From: Nocardia sp. BMG51109
GTDB taxonomy: Bacteria > Actinomycetota > Actinomycetes > Mycobacteriales > Mycobacteriaceae
Direction: 5' to 3'
Length of the DNA stretch: 64,000 bases
NCBI RefSeq assembly: GCF_000526215.1
Contig: NZ_JAFQ01000004.1
Coordinates: 5,394,001-5,458,000, forward strand
Below the pieces are notes generated by a model, which searched no databases, had not been told where the DNA came from, and saw nothing but the letters and a program-made list of their open reading frames with translations. The translations under genes and the position numbers were made by a program. Numbering within the stretch: position 1 is the stretch's first letter; the number at the start of each line of letters is the position of its first letter. This document shows positions 33,713-42,444 of the stretch, piece by piece.

Positions 33713-34469
33713 GTTCGCGGCCGCCGGGGAGATCTCGGGCGTCGCCGAGACCGTGCGCACGGCGTTGTCCGAGCACAAGGTCGTGGTGCTGCGGCGGGCC
33801 CCCTCCGGTGACGACGGTTTCTACCGGGGCCTGGCCGACGCGATCGGCGAGTTCCACTTCCGGGACGAGGATCCGGTGAGCGCCGGGCTCGACCGGCCGG
33901 GCTGGCTGGACATCCGTTTCGAACCGGACCTGGTGGCCACCTCGCCCTACCGCTACGGAGACCACCGGATGCCCCTGCACGTCGACGGCGCCTACAGCGA
34001 TGTCGATTTCGACGTCTTCTTCCTCCGGTGCCGCACCGCCGCCCGGTTCGGCGGCGCGACCTTCGTGGTCGACGGCGCCGTCGTCGTCGACTATCTCGCC
34101 GCGTACGACCCCGACCTGCTCGAGTCGCTGCTGAATCTGGACGTCACCTTCGTCAAGGGGGAGCGGTCGGCGAGCGGGAAGGTGATCGGATACGAGGGTG
34201 CGGATCCGGTGTTCACCTGGAGCAGTACCCGGGTCGCCCCGGACAACCCGGCCCGCGTGATCGAGATGTGCGGGCGCTTCACCGAGTTCTGTGAACACCG
34301 TCTCGTGGATGGTGGACTGGTGACACCGGTCCGGCTGACGCCGGGCGACGCGGTGTTCGTGCACAACCGCAGGGTGTTGCACGGGCGCAACTCGTTCTGG
34401 GGCGAGCGCTGCATGCTCAAGGGCGTCCTGAACCTCCGGGCGGCGGCGGGCAGGAGGTCTCGGCCATGA
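33696..34469 (+). CDS. Fe(II)/2-oxoglutarate-dependent oxygenase, TauD/clavaminate-synthase-like (third)
   Basis: A 257-residue enzyme, more diverged than the other two. The iron-binding His95 and Asp97 are in PLHVDGAYSD and the distal His229 in RRVLHGRNSF. RCRTAARFGGATFVVDG is typical of the fold. It is translated from within the end of the preceding gene (17-bp overlap) and its stop overlaps the NRPS start (ATGA), so its level is tied to the NRPS. It probably tailors the NRPS-bound or free amino acid. Confidence 0.78.
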   Translation: MRFLTEFAAAGEISGVAETVRTALSEHKVVVLRRAPSGDDGFYRGLADAIGEFHFRDEDPVSAGLDRPGWLDIRFEPDLVATSPYRYGDHRMPLHVDGAYSDVDFDVFFLRCRTAARFGGATFVVDGAVVVDYLAAYDPDLLESLLNLDVTFVKGERSASGKVIGYEGADPVFTWSSTRVAPDNPARVIEMCGRFTEFCEHRLVDGGLVTPVRLTPGDAVFVHNRRVLHGRNSFWGERCMLKGVLNLRAAAGRRSRP

Positions 34470-37400
34470 CCGGCATCCGGCTGTCGCGGGCACAGGAGGA
34501 GATCTGGCTGGCGCAGTCTCCGCTCGGCCGGCGCGATCCGTACCTGGCCGCCGAGATCGTCGTCCTCACCGGGCCGCTGGACACCGTCCTGCTGGCGCGG
34601 GCGGCGAGGTGGGTGGCCGAGCACGACGAGACGGCCTCGTGGATCGTCGCCGACGACGCCGGTGAGCTGCGCTTCGCGGCGTCCCCGGACGCGCGCGAGA
34701 CGCTGGAGATCGTCGATCTGAGCGACAGTCCGAACGGGTGGACGTCGGCGTGGCGGCTGTTGTCGGGGCGTCTGTCCGCCCCGGTGGGCGCCGCCGCCGA
34801 GCGGGCCTGGGCCCTCGTCCTCGTCCGGCTGGCCGGTGATCGGAACCTGCTGGCGTGGCGCGGCCATCACGTGCTGCTCGATGGGCACACCGCCCGATTG
34901 CGGTTGAGCCGGATCGCGGCGGCCTACCGGGCGCTGTGCCGCGGCACGGCGCCATCGATCGCCGACGATCCCGGTGTCGGCACGGTTCTGCGTGCCGAAT
35001 CCGCCTACCGCGAGTCGGCCGCCTACGCCGCCGACCGCGCGCATTGGCTGGCCGCCCTCGGGCGGGGCGGCACGGCCGGTCCGGCGGCCGAGCCGTCCGG
35101 GCTTCCGGTCCGAGTGCGTCGCTCGCTCGGGGCGGAGCTGTCCGTCGCGGTGGAATCCCGTGCGGCACAACGTCCGGGGGTCTCCGCGACGGTCGTCGGC
35201 TGCTTCGCGATCGCGCTCGGCTCCGCCGCGAATGGCCGTGTCGTCCAGGACGGCGGCACCGTCCGGCTCGAACTCAGCGTCAGCGGCCGGGATTCGGATG
35301 CGCTGCGGCGCACCACCGGCGTCACCGCCAACCGGGTGCCGCTGCTGTTGACGGTGCGCCCCGCCGCGACCCTCGCCGAGGTCACCGCATCGGCCAGGAC
35401 CGCGATCTGGCGCGCACTGCCGCACCAGCGCTACCGGCGCGAGGACATGCGCCGGGACCTGCTCGCCGCGGGTCTGCCCGTGTCGACGGGCGCCGGCGTC
35501 AACATGATGCTGTTCGACGAGCAGCGACCGGATTTCGGCACGGCCGCGGCGGCGATCCTGCCCTGGAACTACGGCCCGGTTGCCGATCTGGAGCTGACCG
35601 TCCATCGTCCGGTGGCCGGCGGCGCCCTCGCGCTCGAGCTGGCCGGTGATCCCGCCCGATACCGCAGGCCGGAATTGCGGGCGCTGCTGGATCGGCTGTG
35701 TGAACTCATCGCCCGGGCGGCCGGTTCGCCGCACATCCGGGTGCGCGATGTCGCCGCACCGGCGGCGGTCCGGTGGCAGGGCTGGCCGACGACATTCGCC
35801 GAGCAGGTGGACCGGACGCCGTTCGCCCCCGCGGTCGCGCTCGGCGACCGGTCGCTGAGCTACCGGCAGCTCGATCGGTGGTGCGGGCGGCTGGCCGGGC
35901 GGCTGAGCGAGCAGGGCGTCGGCAAGGGGGACGTGGTAGCCGTGGCCGGCGGCCCCGCACCGCTGACCGCCGCGGCCGTACCGGCGCTGTGGCGGCTCGG
36001 CGCGATCTATCTGCCCCTCGACCTCGACCAGCCGGAAGACCAAGTCCGGCACCGTCTTTCGGTCGCCACGCCGGTCGCGCTGCTGACCGGCGCCGACACC
36101 GTATTACCGGAGTGCTGCGCCGATATCCGGGTGATCCGGGTCGAGGCGATGCCCGCGGGGGAACTCGGCGACGCCGCCGCGCCGCCACCGGTGCCGATCG
36201 CGCCGGGCGACGGCGCGTATCTCCTGTTCACCTCGGGCTCGTCGGGCGCGCCGAAGGGCGTGCTGGTGGGCCATCGCGGCATCCCGGCCATGGCCCGCGC
36301 CCTGGCCGCCGCGCTGGACGCGGGAGCCGGCGCCCGCGTGCTGCAATTCGCCGCGACCACGTTCGACGCCTCGATCGCCGAACTCACCCTGGCGCTGTGT
36401 TCCGGTGCGACAGCGGTATTCACGCCACCCGGGCAGCCCGTCAGCGGGTCCGCGATCGCCGAACTGATCGGCACCCACGGTGTCACCCACCTGATCATGG
36501 TGCCCTCGGTGCTGGCGACGGTACCCGAGGACCGCGTGCCCGGCGGCCTGCGCATCGTGGTCGCGGGCGAGGCGCCGAGCCGGGACGTGCTGAGCCGGTG
36601 GTGTGTGCGGCACCGGGTCCGCAATGCCTACGGGCCGACCGAGGCGACGGTGTGCACCACGATCGGCGAGGTATCCGGCGGCGCGGCTCCCGCACCCATC
36701 GGGTGGGCGATCCCCGGCACCACCGTCCGGGTCGTCGACGAGCGCCTGCGGCCGGTTCCGCCCGGCGAGGTCGGTGAACTGCTCATCGGCGGCGACGGTG
36801 TCGCACTCGGCTACCTCGGGTTGCCGGAGTTGACCGCCGCCCGGTTCGTGCCGGGCGCCGACGGTGTGCGCCGCTACCGATCCGGCGATCTCGTCCGGGA
36901 ACTGGCCGACGGGCAGCTCGAATTCGCGGGACGGCTCGATCGGCAGATCAAGCTGCGCGGCCGGCGCATCGAACCGGGCGAGGTGGAGGCCGCGCTGGTC
37001 GATCATCCGGCGGTCCGGCAGGCCGCCGTGGTCGCCGCGGGCGAACAGCTGGTGGCCTACGCCGTCGCCGCCGGCACCGTGGCCGCGGGATCGCTCAGAG
37101 CCCATCTCGCACAACGGCTCCCGCGCCACCTGTGCCCGGACCGGGTCATCCGCTGCGACCGTCTGCCGCTCACCCGGCACGGCAAGCTCGACTACGGAGC
37201 CCTGGCGGCGGGCGCCGAGGCCGCTGCCCCGCCCGCTGCCCCGGACGCCGCCCGCTCGCCGCAGGAACATCTGCTGTGCCGGCTGTTCGCCGAGGTCCTC
37301 GGGCACGAGCGGGTGGGCCGGTCGGACGACTTCTTCGATCTCGGCGGGCAGTCGATGGCCGCCGCCCGGCTGGTACTGCGGGTTCGCGCCGTGCTCGGCA

Positions 37401-38317
37401 TCGATCTGTCGATGCGGACCCTGCTGGAGGCGCCGACGCCGGCGGGCCTGGCCGAGCTGATGCACGCGCCGGATGGGCTGTCCGGCTCGCTCGATGTCCT
37501 ACTGCCGTTGCGCCGCACGGGAACTCGGCCGCCGCTGTTCTGCGTGCATCCGGCCACGGGCCTGAGCTGGTGCTACGCCGGGCTGCTCCGCTATCTGCCG
37601 GACCGGCCGGTGATCGGCCTGCAAGCCCGGGCGATGGGCGACCCGGCCTACCGGCCGGAGTCGGTGGAGGAACTCGCGGCCGACTACCTCGCGCGGGTCG
37701 GCGAATGCACCCCGAACGGTCCGTACCACCTGCTCGGGTGGTCGTTCGGCGGCCGGGTCGCCTTCGAGATGGCCACCGTGCTCCAGGGGATGGGGCATGA
37801 GGTGGGATCCGTTGTCCTGCTGGACAGTTCGCCGCCCCCGCCGGTGGCGTTCGAGGCGTCCACCGCCGACTTCGACCGCGACGACGCCCTGCGCAGATAC
37901 TTCCTGGCGATCCTCGCCGAGACCTCGCCGATCTCGGACGACGCGTACCGGGACGCGCCGCTGCCGGAGATCAAGGCCGAACTCGACCGGCTCGCCGGCC
38001 CGTACTCCCTGTTGTCGGACAACCACTTCCAGCGGATGTTCGAACTGCACAAGAGAAACTACGTGTTGTCGCGCAGGTACGTGCCGCGCCGCAAGCTGCA
38101 CGGCCGGCTGGACTACGTCCGGGCACTCGGCGAGGGCGGCGAGGACACCGCACACAAGGTGGATCGGTGGGCGGCGCACGTCGACGGGGATACCGTCGAG
38201 CACCGGGTGCCGGGAACCCACGGCGGCCTGACCCAGGCTGCGAGTATCGCGCAGATCGGCCGGCTGCTGGCCGGCGAACTGGACCGGAACGAGCGGACCC
38301 ATGCCGCGGCTCGGTGA
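34466..38317 (+). CDS. Single-module nonribosomal peptide synthetase, C-A-PCP-TE
   Basis: The 1283-residue protein begins with a condensation domain whose catalytic HHVLLDG is intact at 134-140. The adenylation domain (about 440-920) has FTSGSSGAPKG at 588-598, NAYGPTE and a catalytic lysine in RHGKLDYG. By hand alignment to PheA the specificity residues read D-A-A-I-V-A-A-V-C-K, nearest to Phe/Tyr-type codes. The carrier has the phosphopantetheine site Ser963 (LGGQS). The type I thioesterase has Ser1093 (GWSFGG) and a His in GTHGG. A leading condensation domain with no upstream module implies that its donor comes from a separate carrier protein, here probably the one at 41303. Confidence 0.93.
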   Translation: MTGIRLSRAQEEIWLAQSPLGRRDPYLAAEIVVLTGPLDTVLLARAARWVAEHDETASWIVADDAGELRFAASPDARETLEIVDLSDSPNGWTSAWRLLSGRLSAPVGAAAERAWALVLVRLAGDRNLLAWRGHHVLLDGHTARLRLSRIAAAYRALCRGTAPSIADDPGVGTVLRAESAYRESAAYAADRAHWLAALGRGGTAGPAAEPSGLPVRVRRSLGAELSVAVESRAAQRPGVSATVVGCFAIALGSAANGRVVQDGGTVRLELSVSGRDSDALRRTTGVTANRVPLLLTVRPAATLAEVTASARTAIWRALPHQRYRREDMRRDLLAAGLPVSTGAGVNMMLFDEQRPDFGTAAAAILPWNYGPVADLELTVHRPVAGGALALELAGDPARYRRPELRALLDRLCELIARAAGSPHIRVRDVAAPAAVRWQGWPTTFAEQVDRTPFAPAVALGDRSLSYRQLDRWCGRLAGRLSEQGVGKGDVVAVAGGPAPLTAAAVPALWRLGAIYLPLDLDQPEDQVRHRLSVATPVALLTGADTVLPECCADIRVIRVEAMPAGELGDAAAPPPVPIAPGDGAYLLFTSGSSGAPKGVLVGHRGIPAMARALAAALDAGAGARVLQFAATTFDASIAELTLALCSGATAVFTPPGQPVSGSAIAELIGTHGVTHLIMVPSVLATVPEDRVPGGLRIVVAGEAPSRDVLSRWCVRHRVRNAYGPTEATVCTTIGEVSGGAAPAPIGWAIPGTTVRVVDERLRPVPPGEVGELLIGGDGVALGYLGLPELTAARFVPGADGVRRYRSGDLVRELADGQLEFAGRLDRQIKLRGRRIEPGEVEAALVDHPAVRQAAVVAAGEQLVAYAVAAGTVAAGSLRAHLAQRLPRHLCPDRVIRCDRLPLTRHGKLDYGALAAGAEAAAPPAAPDAARSPQEHLLCRLFAEVLGHERVGRSDDFFDLGGQSMAAARLVLRVRAVLGIDLSMRTLLEAPTPAGLAELMHAPDGLSGSLDVLLPLRRTGTRPPLFCVHPATGLSWCYAGLLRYLPDRPVIGLQARAMGDPAYRPESVEELAADYLARVGECTPNGPYHLLGWSFGGRVAFEMATVLQGMGHEVGSVVLLDSSPPPPVAFEASTADFDRDDALRRYFLAILAETSPISDDAYRDAPLPEIKAELDRLAGPYSLLSDNHFQRMFELHKRNYVLSRRYVPRRKLHGRLDYVRALGEGGEDTAHKVDRWAAHVDGDTVEHRVPGTHGGLTQAASIAQIGRLLAGELDRNERTHAAAR

Positions 38318-39539
38318 GGCCCCGGCCGGTGACCGATCCGGCGTCGTCGACCTCACCGACCCGCTGACGCATCTGCGGCCCGACCTCGCCGACTACTGGC
38401 GCCGGCTGCGTGCCACCGAGCCGGTGCACTGGCATCCCGGACAGGATGGGGCCCAAGGTTTCTGGGTGCTCAGCACGCACCGGCACGCCCTGGCGGTCTA
38501 CCGGGATACGGCCAGGTTCACCTCGCAGCGCGGCAACATCCTGCTGACCCTGTTGAACGGATACGATTCCGCCGCGGGCCGGATGCTCGCGGTGACCGAC
38601 CCGCCCCGGCACGGCCGGATCCGGGCGCTGATGGCACCGTCGTTGTCCAGGGAGGCCGTGTCCCGGCTCGCGCAGCGGCTGCGCGAGCGTACCCGGGCGC
38701 TGCTCGCCGAACGGGTCGGCGCGGGGGCGTTCGACTTCGCGGCCGACATCGCGTCCCGGGTGCCGATCTGGACGATCTGCGACCTGCTCGGTGTCCCGGA
38801 GTCCGACCACGACATGCTGCTGTCCTGGATCAAGCGGGCGTTGAGCTCCGAGGGTTCCGGCCGGCCGGAGTCGGACGGTCTGGCGAGTCGGCAGGAGATC
38901 CTGCTGTATTTCCTCGAATATGTTGCCCGGCAACGGGACTGCCCCGGTTCGGACTTGGTCGGCACGCTCGTGCGGGCCCGGATCGACGGAACCCCGCTGA
39001 CCGACGAGCAAGTGGTGGCCAACTGTTACAGCCTGCTGCTCGGCGGGGACGAGACCAGCCGGCTGTCGATGATCGGCGCGATCCACACCTTCACCGAACG
39101 GCCGGAGCTGTGGCGCGAGTTCCGTTCGGGGACAGTCGATCTGGGCACTGCGGTGGAGGAGATCATCCGCTGGCACGTCCCCGCGATGCACTTCGGACGG
39201 GTCGCCCTGACCGATGTCGAACTCGGCGGGCGGCAGATCCGTTCGGGGGACGTCGTCACGCTCTGGAACGTATCCGCCAACCAGGACGAGGAGCGCTTCC
39301 CCGAGCCCGAGCGGATCCGGCTCGGCCGCAGACCCAATCCGCACCTGTCGTTCGGGTACGGCCCGCACTTCTGCATCGGCGCGCAGCTGGCCAGGCTCGA
39401 GCTCGCGGTGGTGCTGGACGAGGTGCGCCTCGCCGCGCACGGTATCGAGCCGGCCGGGCGGCCCAGCCCGATCTACTCGAACTTCCTGCGCGGCTTCAGC
39501 ACGCTCCCCGTCGATCTGAGCCGAGGAGGCAGCGCATGA
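38301..39539 (+). CDS. Cytochrome P450
   Basis: A 412-residue soluble P450. The I-helix is LLLGGDETSRL, with an acidic-Thr pair for O2 activation; ExxR is in EEIIRWHVP, and the haem-binding loop FGYGPHFCIGAQLAR carries Cys358. It is close to bacterial class I P450s that hydroxylate carrier-bound amino acids or polyketides, so an NRPS-tethered substrate is possible. It starts 17 bp inside the NRPS gene and is coupled to the AurF-like gene by ATGA. No ferredoxin gene is present nearby. Confidence 0.9.
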   Translation: MPRLGEAPAGDRSGVVDLTDPLTHLRPDLADYWRRLRATEPVHWHPGQDGAQGFWVLSTHRHALAVYRDTARFTSQRGNILLTLLNGYDSAAGRMLAVTDPPRHGRIRALMAPSLSREAVSRLAQRLRERTRALLAERVGAGAFDFAADIASRVPIWTICDLLGVPESDHDMLLSWIKRALSSEGSGRPESDGLASRQEILLYFLEYVARQRDCPGSDLVGTLVRARIDGTPLTDEQVVANCYSLLLGGDETSRLSMIGAIHTFTERPELWREFRSGTVDLGTAVEEIIRWHVPAMHFGRVALTDVELGGRQIRSGDVVTLWNVSANQDEERFPEPERIRLGRRPNPHLSFGYGPHFCIGAQLARLELAVVLDEVRLAAHGIEPAGRPSPIYSNFLRGFSTLPVDLSRGGSA

Positions 39540-40420
39540 CCCTGATCCCGAACGACCTGGAGAACTCCCGGTTCGTCGAGTTGCTCGACCGGCTCGGCCG
39601 GATGTCGGTCGAGGACTACTACAACCCGTACCGGATGTTCGAGTGGCCCGATTCGCTGCCCGCCGACCGGCCGTGGATGACCCCGGAACTCCTGAGCGTC
39701 CACAACACCCCGTACGGCGACGAACTCCCCGCCGACCAGCTGCTCCGGCTCGGCAGATGGGAAAGTGTCAACTTCTACAGCCTGAACGTGCACGGCATCC
39801 GGGAACTGCTCATCGAGGTGATCGGCCTGGTGCACACGCCGGGATTCGAGATTCCGTCGGAGTATCTGCATCACCTGATCGGCGAGGAGAACGAACACAT
39901 GTGGTTCTTCGCCCAGTTCTGCCGCCGCTACGGGGGGAAGGTCTACCGGTTTCCCCGGGCCCGCACCGCACCGCTGCACCGCCGCGAGGTCGAGGATTTC
40001 CTGGTGTTCGCCAAGATCCTGCTGTTCGAGGAGATCGTCGACCACTGCAACAAGGTGCTCTCGCGCGACGAGACCCTGCACGAGACGATCAGGCAGATCA
40101 ACGCGATTCACCACCGCGACGAATCCCGGCACATCGCGTTCAACCGGGAGCTTGTCGGGCTGCTGAACGGGCGGCTGCGCGACCGGCTGACCGAACCGGA
40201 ACACACCGAGGTGGCGCGGTACCTGCGGGACTACCTGTCGTACTGCGTCGGTTTGCTCTACAGCCTCGAGGCATACCGGGACGCGGGCATCGCCGACCCC
40301 GTCGCCTTCCGCCGCGCGGTGATGGCGCATCCCGGCCGGCGGGCGGCCGAGGCCAGGCTGCTGCGCAGGCCCACCTCGTTCCTGCGCAGGATCGGTCTCG
40401 TCGAGGAGGTGCCGGTATGA
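39536..40420 (+). CDS. AurF/CmlI-like diiron oxygenase
   Basis: A 294-residue ferritin-like protein. Candidate diiron ligands are Glu118 and His121 (EENEH), Glu166 and His170 (FEEIVDH) and Glu196 with His199 (DESRH), in the order seen in p-aminobenzoate N-oxygenase AurF and the chloramphenicol enzyme CmlI. Those enzymes convert aryl amines to nitro groups; other relatives hydroxylate or oxidise different amines. With the aromatic-like NRPS code, N-oxidation of an amine is plausible, but no aminophenylalanine genes occur in the cluster. It is coupled to the P450 upstream and the ligase downstream by ATGA overlaps. Confidence 0.72.
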   Translation: MTLIPNDLENSRFVELLDRLGRMSVEDYYNPYRMFEWPDSLPADRPWMTPELLSVHNTPYGDELPADQLLRLGRWESVNFYSLNVHGIRELLIEVIGLVHTPGFEIPSEYLHHLIGEENEHMWFFAQFCRRYGGKVYRFPRARTAPLHRREVEDFLVFAKILLFEEIVDHCNKVLSRDETLHETIRQINAIHHRDESRHIAFNRELVGLLNGRLRDRLTEPEHTEVARYLRDYLSYCVGLLYSLEAYRDAGIADPVAFRRAVMAHPGRRAAEARLLRRPTSFLRRIGLVEEVPV

Positions 40421-41301
40421 CCCGGCCCACCGGGGCGGCCCGGGCGGATACCGTGGTGCGCAACGGGATCGCGACGCTCGGGTCCGATGCGACCCGGTTG
40501 CTCGACCAGCTCGACGGCGTATTTCTCGGCTGGGCGCGGCGCGCCGGTGCGGCGCCCATGACGGCCCCCGCGCTGGTCGAGGCCGCCGATCTGGCCGACT
40601 TCCAGGTGTTCCGGAACTTCCCCCACCTGATGTGGGCGGCGGCTCCGCTGTGTCCCAGCGCGACCGATGTGGACGGAATCGGCGCGGAGATCCCCGCCGA
40701 CTTGCTGGAACCGGCTCGGCTGTGTCTGCCGACCGCGGTCTGTTACGGCCTGTATCCGCACTTCCGCGACCAGGCGGTGGCCGAGCCGACGCTGGTGACC
40801 GCACGGGGAATCTGTTTCCGGAACGAGACCCGCAGCGAACCCGGTCTGCGTCGGCTGCGTGCCTTCCGGATGCGTGAGATCGTTGTGCTCGGAACGCCCA
40901 GCCAGATCCGTCAGAAGCTGACGATGTTCGGCACGCAGCTGCTGCGTTTCGCCTGCGAGCTGGACATTCCGGTGACCCGTGACGTGGCGTCCGACCCGTT
41001 CTACTCCCCGGCCGGGCAGGCCGCCCGCTGGCAGCGACTGCGGCCGGGCAAGCACGAGATCCGGGCCGACGGTCTCGCACTCGCCTCGATCAACGAGCAT
41101 CGCAAATTCTTCGGCGAGGCCTGCCGGATCATCGGGCAGCAATCCGGCGCCGTGGTCTCGACGGGCTGCGTCGGCATGGGCCTCGAACGGTGGATCGAGG
41201 CCATCGGGCAGCGCTACGACGGGAGGTTCGGCGACATGTCCGACGCGGTTGCCCGGGCGGCGGCCGCGTGCGCGCAGTCCGACAGGCAGGAGTTGACCTG
41301 A
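40417..41301 (+). CDS. Amino acid:[carrier protein] ligase, class II aaRS-like (atypical SerRS homologue)
   Basis: A 294-residue stand-alone relative of the seryl-tRNA synthetase catalytic core. Motif 2 is CFRNETRSEPG, motif 3 is GMGLERW, and there is no tRNA-binding arm. Cys109, Glu154 and Cys251 are spaced almost as the zinc ligands of the Bradyrhizobium enzyme Bll0957, which charges a carrier protein with glycine or alanine. The next gene encodes a carrier, completing the pair. It should form an aminoacyl-AMP and load the carrier's phosphopantetheine thiol. Preference for a small amino acid is inferred from the family only. Confidence 0.85.
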   Translation: MTRPTGAARADTVVRNGIATLGSDATRLLDQLDGVFLGWARRAGAAPMTAPALVEAADLADFQVFRNFPHLMWAAAPLCPSATDVDGIGAEIPADLLEPARLCLPTAVCYGLYPHFRDQAVAEPTLVTARGICFRNETRSEPGLRRLRAFRMREIVVLGTPSQIRQKLTMFGTQLLRFACELDIPVTRDVASDPFYSPAGQAARWQRLRPGKHEIRADGLALASINEHRKFFGEACRIIGQQSGAVVSTGCVGMGLERWIEAIGQRYDGRFGDMSDAVARAAAACAQSDRQELT

Positions 41302-41302
41302 A

Positions 41303-41563
41303 ATGGTAAGCGACAGCGCAGGTCTGGCGATCGTCGAGCGTTGGCTCGTCGAACGCAGCCGGGTCCTCGACACAGCCCCCGCGGACGCGATCGATCCGGA
41401 TCTCGACCTCATAGACTCCGGCCTGATCGACTCGATGCGGCTCGTCGAGTTCGTCTTCCTGCTCGGCGAGGCCACCGGCGCCCCCATCGATATCGACGAG
41501 CAAGCCATCGATACGCTTCGCACGCTTCGCCGGATTTCGGAGCACTACTTCTCCGCACCCTGA
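41303..41563 (+). CDS. Free-standing acyl/aminoacyl carrier protein
   Basis: An 86-residue acidic protein. The phosphopantetheine attachment site is Ser44 in DSGLIDSMRLVEFVF. The length and helical pattern (IVERWLVERSRVL, FVFLLGEATG, TLRTLRRISEHYF) fit a carrier protein. It begins one nucleotide after the ligase stop and is the last gene of the operon. It is the expected target of the aaRS-like ligase and the donor to the NRPS condensation domain. The cluster has no phosphopantetheinyl transferase, so a host enzyme must activate it. Confidence 0.88.
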   Translation: MVSDSAGLAIVERWLVERSRVLDTAPADAIDPDLDLIDSGLIDSMRLVEFVFLLGEATGAPIDIDEQAIDTLRTLRRISEHYFSAP

Positions 41564-41581
41564 CGTTCTCCGCACCCTGAC

Positions 41582-41851
41582 GTGGCGACAGGGACCGCCC
41601 GGGATCGGCCCCGAAAGCGTTGTGTGGACGGCAGATTCGCGCAATCGTCTGCCTGCCCCGGGAATTGGCGGCACGGCAGGGTGTTTCGGAGCGTTGCCGG
41701 GTGGGAAATTCCGCAGCCCGTACGTTTCATCAATCTCGTCGAGCCCGGCGACCCGGTGAACAAGCCGGTACCGATCCTGAAAATGAGTCCCGACGGACCG
41801 CCGCAATTCGTCGACCTGCTGGAACCCGACTCCGATTCGGTACACCCCTGA
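41582..41851 (+). CDS. Possible small protein after the cluster
   Basis: An open frame of 89 residues from a GTG 19 nt after the carrier gene. Only the second half (VRFINLVEPGDPVNKPVPILKMSP) looks codon-biased as coding. I do not recognise the product, and it may be a decayed gene end. The rest of 41564-41923 shows no gene. Confidence 0.3.
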   Translation: MATGTARDRPRKRCVDGRFAQSSACPGNWRHGRVFRSVAGWEIPQPVRFINLVEPGDPVNKPVPILKMSPDGPPQFVDLLEPDSDSVHP

Positions 41852-41923
41852 CGTGGCAAGGGGTTTCGCCTCGCCGGGCCGTACGCGCTACGGAGCGACG
41901 CGACGCCCGCACGGGGCCGCCGC

Positions 41924-42322
41924 TCAGAACCGGAACACCGCCGCCGCCCCCTCCAGCACGCAACTGTTGGCGAACGTGTGCCGGTAGTCGACCGCCCGCG
42001 TCCCCCAGTGCCCCGTCGCCGTGACGGTGATCGGATCCCAGATCATGGTGCACACGCGATGGGGGGCCTGGGTCGTCAGCGCGTCGAAGTCACCGCCGGC
42101 GGCGGCCAGCTCGGTACAGGCGGCCAGGGGATTCGGGTGCGTCCCGCCGGGCGGGCAGTCCAGGGTCACCGTCCGCAGCGGCGGCGCGGAGCCGTCGCCC
42201 GGCGTGACGGTGAGGGTGATCTGCGCGGGCGGCCAGGGGTCGGCACCCGCCGGAGCGGCGAAGGTGGCCGCCGCGAGCAGCACACCCGATGCGATGAGCA
42301 GATGTCGGAACGGGTGACGCAT
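41924..42322 (-). CDS. Secreted subtilisin-inhibitor-like (SSI) protein
   Basis: A 132-residue precursor with a signal peptide of about 27 residues (LLIASGVLLAAATFAAPAGA). The mature part follows the SSI fold pattern: VTLDCPPGGTHPN, then CTELAAAGGDF, RVCTMIWDPITVTATG around the reactive site, and FANSCVL. Four cysteines can form the two family disulfides. SSI proteins inhibit extracellular serine proteases such as subtilisin; the P1 position appears to be Met. The ATG at 42322 follows GGAGG by 7 nt. It is convergent with the biosynthetic cluster and not obviously part of it. Confidence 0.75.
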   Translation of the reverse strand: MRHPFRHLLIASGVLLAAATFAAPAGADPWPPAQITLTVTPGDGSAPPLRTVTLDCPPGGTHPNPLAACTELAAAGGDFDALTTQAPHRVCTMIWDPITVTATGHWGTRAVDYRHTFANSCVLEGAAAVFRF

Positions 42323-42444
42323 ACGTCGGCCTCCGCGGGAGTCGGGATCGGTGCTGCTGTCGAGCCTAACCCCGCCGCCCGGGCCGGCCGCTCCGGTGAC
42401 CTGCGCTGCCGCGCCACCGGCCCGCCGTCCGCGCGGCCCTCTCC

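Noticed and set aside
34466..38317. Siderophore NRPS
   Set aside because: No salicylate/DHB ligase, ornithine hydroxylase, cyclisation domain or iron-uptake gene is nearby.
39536..40420. Chloramphenicol/corynecin-type pathway
   Set aside because: The AurF-like enzyme and aromatic-like A domain hint at it, but the NRPS ends in a thioesterase in place of a reductase, and there are no CmlA-like or p-aminophenylalanine genes.
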